Position numbers and translations under genes: made by a program
Source: Halictus rubicundus
Taxonomy: Eukaryota > Arthropoda > Insecta > Hymenoptera > Halictidae
Direction: 5' to 3'
NCBI RefSeq assembly: GCF_050948215.1
Contig: NC_135149.1
Span: 8,227,001-8,291,000 of the forward strand
Length of the DNA stretch: 64,000 bases
In this document: one piece after another, positions 56,431 to 64,000 of the stretch
Position numbering within the stretch: position 1 is the stretch's first letter
Layout: every line of letters begins with the position of its first letter
The notes under the pieces: generated by a model
The model's input: only the letters and a program-made list of their open reading frames with translations
Told to the model about the DNA's origin: nothing
The model's database searches: none

Positions 56431-57210
56431 TAAGATCTGGCTTGCGCGGAGTTTATGTACTCGCTGCATTTATGCGCTCGGCTTTTTCAATTAACGTCTC
56501 GCATCGCGAATAAATTCGATTAAAATTCACAGGCCCGGGACCCGCCCTAATCGTCCGTGCCGTAAATCTTGAAAAAAATCCCGATGACGCGTAACACAAA
56601 AATCGTGTTTTAATTCCGAGGGGCTGGCGGTGTGATGGGGGATGGGAGAGGGAGGGGGCGGGGGGGGGTGATCCCGCGTTAATTATGTTGGCAGCTCATA
56701 AACACCGGTGGCTGCGGGTCGACACGACGTGTCGCGAAATAAAAACGCGTATCGCTATAAATCGTCCGTTCGAAGATGCTCTTCGTGGCCCAGGGATCTC
56801 GTCGGGGCTGATCCGGACGCGTTAAATTTTGCGATCATTAAGCTACGTTCTGTCGAACGGGCGATCTTGCTCGACATTGGCCAACTAAATTTATCGGTGC
56901 CGGGTGATGGCGGCGCGTCGATGTCGACAAGAGGCAGCGTTTCGTGTTCGCGTTGCGAGCCGGACACGCGAAAAACGAACGAGGACACGAGCAAAAAGAT
57001 GCGGAACGAGCCTTGGCGAGCGGGAACAGGAGAACAGCGAAATTATAAGCGAACGCGGCGCGATTAAACCCCGCAGAATCAGTGACAGTCCCGGGAAACG
57101 AGGGTGTGCCAATTTAACAACCGACGGGCTCAGTTCGTTCGTGCTAACGAAATTATGCGATTTAAGTAAGATAAAGTTGAAACGTTGCACAGTGGGCCGG
57201 ATCGTATAAT
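56430..57210. other. CpG-rich island with G-quadruplex tract
   Basis: A GC-rich block. 56637-56668 has five G-runs (5, 3, 3, 5 and 9 G) separated by one to three bases, a textbook quadruplex motif. Overlapping frames of about 80-120 codons, no domain. Confidence 0.4.
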
Positions 57211-57494
57211 TAGGAGGAAAAAAGTCCGAACTTGAAGGTAAAAAAATGTGGGTATTGCTGAATGTTTTATGTACTATCCATTCTCCTGATACGTAATGTG
57301 ACCTCTAGCATTAGCATTATCAGCAATGATGCAAATGACGAAGGCAAATGCCGCGTCACGTTATTGTTTTACGTTTTTCGAAATGTTTGCTGCGAAGTGT
57401 CAGGTAAGTATCTGAACGGGTGTTGTGATTATCTGGCTGTTATAAGAGATTTTGCTATTCATAATAATATGAGTTCACCAGTTGAAAGTAAGTA

Positions 57495-57663
57495 CAGTGA
57501 TTTCTGTATATATGTCGCCTAGACCTGGATGATGAATTATCCCCAATACTCGAGAGGCCTCGGACGCCGAGGAGTGTAAACATAACACGGCTCGGGTATA
57601 TATCCTGGACGATACATGACGCTGGCAAGACCTGTGTTGTTGACATATATCGAGAATTCACTG
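57495..57663 (+). mobile_element. CAGTG-ended MITE, copy 6
   Basis: 169 bp with exact TA on both sides (57493-57494 and 57664-57665). Ends CAGTGATTTCTGTATATATG and (inverted) CAGTGAATTCTCGATATATG. The interior is very close to copy 1 (CTCGGACGCCGAGGAGTG, TGACGCTGGCAAGACC), so copies 1 and 6 form a subfamily. Confidence 0.85.
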
Positions 57664-57669
57664 TACTGC

Positions 57670-58690
57670 AGATTTATTTCATTTTGGTGGTTCAGAATCT
57701 TGCCATTCAAAGTGTTCGTTTCTTGTAGGCTATTTCAAGTTTTATAGAATGCGAAACCCAAGTTACCAAATGTTACTGATTGAAACTATTTTTAGACGAT
57801 AGTGACATTCTTATACTTGATATAAATTCGAAAATTTTTTGCCTTTAGTTGCCATTTTATGAGAAATAATTAATACAAACAAATACAATCACAATACATA
57901 CAGACTAATACATACTAATACAATCCACTACGATAAAAATCGGTAAATTCTTGTAACTTATTTATAAAATAAATTACAAAATACAAAAAATCAGAATTTG
58001 TCTCAAATTTTACAATAGTTCTAAGACGCTACTGTATTAAATGCCACAGGACATTAATATTGCGCCCGTAAGTTCAATTTTCTTAACAATTCCCTTATAT
58101 TAACAATCGAGGGGTAAGTTGATGTTACTTTATCTTACAAAGTTACATGTAATTCAAATATTTTTTTCAACACCATAACACAAAAACACCATAATCTATA
58201 AGTTGACATCAGTAGCCGCATCTGATGTAAAACTTTTTTCCAGCTAGATGGGGCATTTGGGAACTGAAAAAGTTTTAACCCCTTGTTTTGCAATATTGAG
58301 TTATGGGTATTTTCAACAGGATTTATTAAATAGTCAATATGTTAAAACTGAATTTTATTGGGATTTGTACTATTTAAAACAATTTAAGAATAGTTCAAGT
58401 CTCTGTGCTCTGCTTTTTAATTCTAAAACTGCAGTTTCTATTATGACGATTAAATTGCTTTGATTTTGTGAGATTTGTTAGCAGCTGAATTGGAGAAGGT
58501 AGTTACGCGTGAATTGTATACGTTTTTGACGAAAAATATTTATTATTTTCAATACATTCCAATTATTAATGAAAGATCTACGTTTCTATTGTCCTCCTGT
58601 ATCTTGCAATCGACGCACAAACTTTAATTTTAATTTCTGCCCAGTTGAGGGCGGTGTTATTTTGACATTTCTGATATTTAATATGAAACG
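57670..58690. other. AT-rich intergenic; partial TTAA element
   Basis: TTAACCCCTTGTTTTGCAAT at about 58269-58290 matches the left end of 59689-59934, and the following CAATATTGAG...CAACAGGATTTATT also fits, but the right end is lost. No gene. Confidence 0.45.
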
Positions 58691-59230
58691 CGAGATAGCA
58701 TCGGGTGCATGGGGGAACGGCCATGGGGGAATTACCATTCTGTGCTCGTCGGATCGATAAATTGAAATTCTTATCGGGCCGTGGTGCTCGCGGAAGGCGC
58801 AGAAAACGCGTCGGAGGTAACAAGATCAAAAATTGGGGGTGGGTCGTCCGGAACGAACGTGGGACGTCGCTTGTCGGTGCGGCATCCGCGTGGGATCATC
58901 CTGGTGTGCGTTCGGATCGCCAAGTCCAGGTCGTTACCCAGATACCAGGACGTCGTGTGCGTCCACCACCACCGACGCCTGTCGTCGTGACGCGTTCCGT
59001 ACCGACGTGACGTGTGGGAGTCCCTGGCTCTTTGCTTCGCTCTTGCTATCTTCCATCTCTGTGCCCCTCGTTATTCCGTTTCACTCGTTTCGGACCTTCG
59101 GACAGCGATCACGGTGCCCTCCTTCGCCATGAATTTCTCCAATATTAGGCGAACGTTCCAACACCAGACTCTTCTCTTTTATTGGGTCTGCAAGCGAGTT
59201 CTTCGCGATTAACTTCGTACAGTCGTTCCC
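58690..59230. other. CpG-rich island
   Basis: GC-rich, with three overlapping + strand frames (69-101 codons). No known protein. A possible regulatory module. Confidence 0.3.
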
Positions 59231-59419
59231 ATTAACACTTTACCGGAAGCCTATGGGCTGTTTAATGACTCAGCTTTGTGTAAAAAAAGATGAATAATTT
59301 AAAAAAATTTTTTAACAGAGGCTGCTTTAGAAGTGAACTGAAGTGGTCTTTTTTCAAATAATATAATAATTTTCAAATAACATAATTTTTTTCTAAGATT
59401 TTCTAAGATAGCTAAGGAC

Positions 59420-59650
59420 TAGTTTGATGGATTAATATTAAATCAATATTGAATATTAATACTATAGAATAATATTATATAATAGTATAACGTATTATAT
59501 ATTATAATAATATTTAATTTAATATTTGATATTTGACATTTAATTTATTATCTAATATATTATATTATTATATGTAAAAATATATTATTATGTATATTAG
59601 TATATAATAATATTATATAATATTAATATTAAATTGATATTTAACAGAAC
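59420..59650. repeat. Extremely AT-rich, partly palindromic tract
   Basis: About 200 bp of almost pure A/T (AATATTATATAATAGTATAA and similar). TTAATATTAAATCAATATTG near the left and AATATTAATATTAAATTGAT near the right form inverted arms. Confidence 0.6.
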
Positions 59651-59688
59651 ATTCGTATACAGTAGTTTCTGTTTAAAATCTCCATTAA

Positions 59689-59934
59689 CCCCTTGCCCTA
59701 CAATATCGAGTCATACTCGTGGTGAAGATTCTGAACAGAGTCTAATCAATATGTATGTTATGAATTTTCTTTAAACACAAATAAAATTCTATTTTGGCGT
59801 TGTGAATGTACAGCTATTGAAGAACAAATAGACATACAATAGATATAAATATTCTCCTTTTTTTTTTTAGGAAACTACGAATTACAAAAAAGTTCTAGAC
59901 ACTGAAACTGCAAAATAAATCGTAGTGCAAGGGG
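59689..59934 (+). mobile_element. piggyBac-type MITE, 246 bp, perfect TTAA
   Basis: TTAA at 59685-59688 and 59935-59938. Inverted ends CCCCTTGCCCTACAATATCG and CCCCTTGCACTACGATTTAT. Non-coding. Confidence 0.85.
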
Positions 59935-59939
59935 TTAAG

Positions 59940-60800
59940 AGCTTGACGCGTTAGTACAGTAGCACCTCGTTAGTTGCAATCTCGTTTATTGTACGGGATC
60001 GTTGCATACTGGCGTTCAAGATTCTGCAACTCGTGGTGGGGATTGCGATGGCTACGCAGTACAGTCCCGTAAACCTACAAAAGTTCTTAAAATATTCTTG
60101 TAGATGGGGAAAACGATTTCACCAGCATCAGAGACTAAAGAATAAACGCAACGCAAAATAGTCGGGCAGAGTGATTGGAATCGCGACAGTCGTTCAGGAT
60201 CGGGCACAATAGAGTCCAGGGTGTGTACAGGGGATTACGATTGAAAAATAAAAGGGTAAAGAGAAAGGGGAGAAGCAACCCGTAGCTCATTTCGCGCTGG
60301 ACAGTCGACGACGCCCAGTCTGGGTCGAGTTATTTCAGACGAGCCGCGTTCCGCGCGCTCTGCGGCTTTGCAACCGTACATTTAGCTTTGAACGTGGACA
60401 GCTAGACAGGTACAGAGGGAATAAGCGGGCCCGGTTTAATATAGATATACTGCTTAATTATCAGTTTGCTGGTCGTTTTGTTTGTACGGATATACGTGCG
60501 CGAGGCGTCCGTCCGGTTTCCGTGGGTTTCGGGCCGGGTCGGGCCGGGCCGGCTTGCCGCGCAGCGCCGCGCACGCCGCGGATGCAATTTACGGTGATGT
60601 TGATTATCATCGAACACGAGAAAACGTGTAACCGGTAATCGAATTAGCTTGCCGGGGAAAACGATGATGCATCGTTCCACATCGTGTCGATTGAATACTC
60701 CCGTTGTAAAATTTGGCGGATCAGGTGTTGCTGAGAATGTTCGATCTGACGTACGAGGAAATATCTTTCGGACGTCGACGAAAATTGTTTTTCGTTCTTG
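59940..60800. other. CpG-rich island with GGGCC repeats
   Basis: GC-rich, especially 60525-60590, where GGGCCGGGTCGGGCCGGGCC is a short tandem run. A 164-codon minus-strand frame spans it without any recognisable domain. Confidence 0.35.
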
Positions 60801-60879
60801 ACTGTACTTTACGACGTCTGGAATCGACTTTGCTGGATAGATGATCTTTAATGCGTGGTTTTCGTGATTTATGACCATA

Positions 60880-62200
60880 TTGCGGATTTTATGCATCTAT
60901 GAAAAAAAAATTAGTAGATCAAGTGCAAAGCTGTGGAAACGTTTAAAGAATCTCAAAATACTGTTGTATTGTTTTTAACTGATTAAATTTATTCAGGAAA
61001 GAAATAGACGTATGTGTGGCTCCTATATCTTGAAATAAATACACACCACTTTCTTCATAAAAATCAGCAGTCTATTTATGGTACTAAAAATGTTTTGTCA
61101 AAAATTGTAGATATGATTGGAAGAATTATTTGAGTGTACAGTCGCCTACAAAGCTGTGCGTACACAGGGATGAAGTTTTTTGTGGCATATTATAATGAAA
61201 TCTAATTTTATTGATCTTTTAATAATGTGTTAATGTAAAATGAGTAGCAGTAAATGATATATAATAATCATCGAATTTTATTAACTGAGAAATTAACTTG
61301 AACTAGGTGTGACCATTGAGGAGCCAATGAAATGAGACTAGTGAATTATATCATTTTATGTACGAAAGCTTTCATGGACTACTTTATATCAGAAAACATG
61401 GCAGGACCACTGTATTTAAAGAAAAAACAATATACATTTCTATAACATTATGAACATTTAATTTTATTTGAAGAAGCTTCTGGCAAATCTTAGTTTGAAA
61501 TTGTTCAACGCGAGGCTGAAAGTCTGACGGAACTGAAAGTCAGGATGGAACGATGCTAACAACAGCGATACACGTTCCATCGCGACAACCTCGAGACGAG
61601 ATCATCGCTGTTTGCTTAGCTTTGCTAAGAAATTTCTCGTGCTTCGCGTCACAACAAACAGTGGAATTTTTGTTGCTTTCTCAAAGCTGTAGGCGGGCAT
61701 AGGTGGTAGAACATTGTTATCGCGAAGGTAAGATTGCGATTGAACTATCTTCGATTGATTTTTACAATTGCCTCGACGTGATGACGAATCATTTACTCCA
61801 AATACGATAATAGTGCAGCTAAATTCTTATTTCATTCGTGAAGAATTCAAAATACACTGCTGATTCGTGATTTTGAGATCTATATGAGAGGCAAGCCACT
61901 AAATTTTCATTTTGATCCTCAATTATTATATCTTTGTTGAGGAGAGGAATTGTTGTAGACGAGGCCTTTGAGACAATTCCTCTAAATGGATTTATATTAT
62001 TTCTATGTCAAGTGTTAATATTACTGGCAAGTTTTAATATTACAAACGTGAAAAAAATGTTCGGTATACATGGTGAAAATGGTAGCTGATTGCAAGTAAA
62101 AGTCAGTAACACAACAAATAGCCTGAAATATAATATTGTGGTAACTATAAGCAAATGTTTAAGGTCCCCTTCGGTGATTATTTTCTATTATAATTTGCAT
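60880..62200. other. AT-rich intergenic with motif halves
   Basis: Hairpin-motif halves at 60881-60896 (TGCGGATTTTATGCAT) and 61056-61076 (CATAAAAATCAGCAGTCTA). No gene. Confidence 0.45.
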
Positions 62201-62203
62201 GTA

Positions 62204-62772
62204 CTCTATCCTTGTATAGATTTTCATCCTGATGACCTACAGAGACTATCCTGTGGAGCACTCAGCACAGATCCACCTAAAAACTAAACCATTCTCCTCG
62301 CAAGTATCCTCAGTATTCCCTAACCCATGGTCGATGAAATCGAATGCAAACATCATCTACTATGCTACTGTCTACTCAGCATCAGATAAATAATTTAGCT
62401 CCGTGGTTATTCAACCCAGAAACAAAGAATAGGTGTCTAGAAAGAGCAGCCCCGAAAATCGAGAACTAAACCTGACAAATTCTATTCCTACATAAATTAT
62501 CATCTTGATGCCCTCCGTAGATCATCTCTTGAAGCATCCTGTGAAGATTGCCTTGAACAATAAAACATCCTTCCTGCTAGGATCATCAAGTATTCCGTAG
62601 TCTTTGGACGGTGTAACATCTATTTTGGTCCAGTGTAGCATGAGCACCATCTACTACGCTTCTACTCAGCTCCAGACGAATAATTTATCTCGGCAGGATC
62701 TCGGATGCAATGAAGAGATCAAGGTATCTAGAAGGAGCAGTTCTGAAAATTGAGAAGCAAATCTAAAACTGC
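62204..62772 (+). repeat. Ancient tandem duplication, ~285-bp unit
   Basis: Unit 1 (about 62204-62480) and unit 2 (about 62481-62772) align along their length. Anchors: CATCCTGATGACCT / CATCTTGATGCCCT, CATCATCTACTATGCT / CACCATCTACTACGCT, and GTGTCTAGAAAGAGCAG / GTATCTAGAAGGAGCAG. Estimated divergence is around 30 percent with indels. No continuous frame. Function unknown. Confidence 0.7.
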
Positions 62773-62779
62773 AGCCGAT

Positions 62780-63660
62780 CATCGCCAGTCGCGGTTGTCA
62801 GACCCGTCCGTCGAGGGTTAAACCCCTAACATTAGGCAGCTAGCTAATGGCTCCGCGCCAAGTACCATTTTTGGTGTTGCGATGAATCTGGCCAGCAGCA
62901 TTTCGAGGACACGGGCCAACGGCCTGACACTCCATTAAGCTCTCGTGCACCGGTGAGCCGAATCGTCGTCCGAGCAACTTTCTGGGATCACGTCAGGCCA
63001 AACTGGGCCAGTCATTGATTAGAAACGAGCGGTGTGCGTCTACCACGGTTCTTGTGCTTGTGCTCAAGGTGAGCGAGGGGCGTCCAATTAAGACATCAAC
63101 CGCCTTAAATGAAACGAAGACTGCCGAGAGCGAGACCTCACGCAAGTGTCGCGGCCGTGCGCGGCGTATAGGCGATGGGAAGAAAGAAAAGGCTCCGGGA
63201 GGAACGGGATTGAAAGAAGAAACAGGACTCGAGGAAGGCGGTAGCGAGAAGGAGGCAGAGACGCCAAATTTGGAGTACACAGCTGCCGCTCAGATTTGCC
63301 GGCGGATAATTGCGTGGCTTTTCCACAAATGGCGTCCGGGGACGAGCGCGGTCGCATTGTCGGCCGACGGGGAAAAATGCATGATGCATAATTTCATGCG
63401 ACACGCGTGAGCGGAATCCTGCACGCTCCGGAGCGGGGCCGTGCTGATTTCGTAATGGCGCGCGGGCCACGCACCGAACGCTCGCCTTTTCTTGCGCGAT
63501 AAGGTGCCCTCTGGGGCACGACTTAATGACTCGTGAAAGTGTCGGGCTCTGATCATCGACGCCCGGGACATGGCGCCCCGTGATTTTGCAAACTTTCACC
63601 TCCTAAATCCTCGAAAACTGCAACCGTGATCTCCGTGAGGTTTTTCGCTTCTTATGGGAG
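62780..63660. other. CpG-rich island
   Basis: A GC-rich block with frames to 153 codons on both strands. The + frame 63015-63410 is Glu/Lys/Arg-rich in its middle, from purine-rich DNA, without a known domain. A candidate regulatory module. Confidence 0.3.
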
Positions 63661-63868
63661 GGTTTTTCTGTTTTCTTGCAGCCAAGGGGTGCATAATGAC
63701 CTTTTAGGCTTAGACAAATTATTTAAATGAAGAATTATTTAAAAAGCTTGAAATGGCAATATTGCTTATTGTTAGTTTTGGAGTTACAGAGGCAAACATA
63801 TGCTCGTGTTGGTAATTATGTGTTTATCTCAAAATGACACCTTTTAACACAGGGTACATGATATCTCT

Positions 63869-64000
63869 AGGGTGTCCCAAAAATGTTGAACTTCTATGAA
63901 AAGGGTGATTCTCGAGGTCATTTGAAGTAACTTTTTCCTTCACGAAAATCTTCTCCGCCTCTTCGTTCAAAAGTAATTTACGAAAAACACAGACCAATCA
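63869..64000 (+). mobile_element. AGGGTGTCCC-ended MITE, copy 3, cut by window end
   Basis: AGGGTGTCCCAAAAATG, then CATTTGAAGTAACTTTTTCC and ACGAAAAACACAGACCAATC match the left half of the 3454-3742 and 37037-38226 copies. The right half lies outside the window. Confidence 0.8.

Noticed and set aside
59951..60062. Possible further TIR element starting CAGTAGCACCTCG
   Set aside because: The left end looks Tigger-like but no matching inverted end was found downstream.
60402..60896. 164-codon minus-strand frame
   Set aside because: It begins in a dispersed-motif copy (ATGCATAAAATCCGC read in reverse) and crosses GGGCC repeats. No recognisable protein.
1..64000. tRNA, rRNA and telomeric TTAGG repeats
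   Set aside because: I looked for GGTTCRANNCC-type B boxes, conserved rRNA words and TTAGG arrays by eye and saw none convincing.

Overview
The window is insect nuclear DNA, most likely from a hymenopteran and plausibly an ant. AT-rich sequence alternates with CpG-rich islands of a few hundred bases to about 1.3 kb. It is littered with small DNA transposons (mariner, piggyBac-type and TA-flanked MITEs), and the one clear gene has insect intron signals. There is no rRNA, tRNA, CRISPR array or operon structure. The organism call is inference from composition and gene content.

Only one protein-coding gene is certain: the orthologue of Drosophila hairy (h), on the + strand, with three coding exons at 15558-15710, 16086-16181 and 16359-17186. 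The predicted 358-residue repressor has the HES-type bHLH with its diagnostic proline, an Orange domain, a conserved LPNG..ALVLP block, a Ser-rich region and a C-terminal WRPW Groucho-recruitment motif. Upstream, a perfect initiator (15245-15250) and a correctly spaced DPE (15274-15278) suggest a TATA-less developmental promoter. The 3' UTR (17187 to about 18075) carries a strong miR-7 site (GY box) at 17709-17733, two Pumilio-type octamers and a poly(A) signal at 18050.

Region by region: 1-15 kb is the upstream flank, with islands at about 0.8-1.6, 4.8-5.8, 7.6-8.3, 11.4-12.4 and 13.6-14.2 kb separated by repeats. hairy occupies about 15.25-18.1 kb. From 18 to 64 kb is a gene desert with about 17 more CpG-rich islands, which are candidate cis-regulatory modules or unannotated exons. 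One small high-GC3 open stretch at 19021-19302 may be an orphan exon.

Mobile DNA: two internally deleted mariners (29528-30029 and 35308-36214); a TIR element with a Tc1/mariner-superfamily transposase relic (48006-48839); six copies of a TA-flanked CAGTG-ended MITE; a TA-flanked CAGGGTGT-ended MITE group; TTAA-flanked piggyBac-type MITEs; and several nested insertions, including a three-level nest at 24.2-25.0 kb.

The main unexplained signal is a dispersed motif of about 55 nt containing TTTTGCATAAA followed by ATCCGCAGTCTA. It has an internal hairpin, occurs about 20 times in whole or part in both orientations, and shows compensatory stem changes between copies. Other observations worth checking are a miRNA-like hairpin at 52788-52850 and diverged tandem duplications at 46990-47350 and 62204-62772. 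Positions of repeats and islands were judged by eye and are approximate at their edges.
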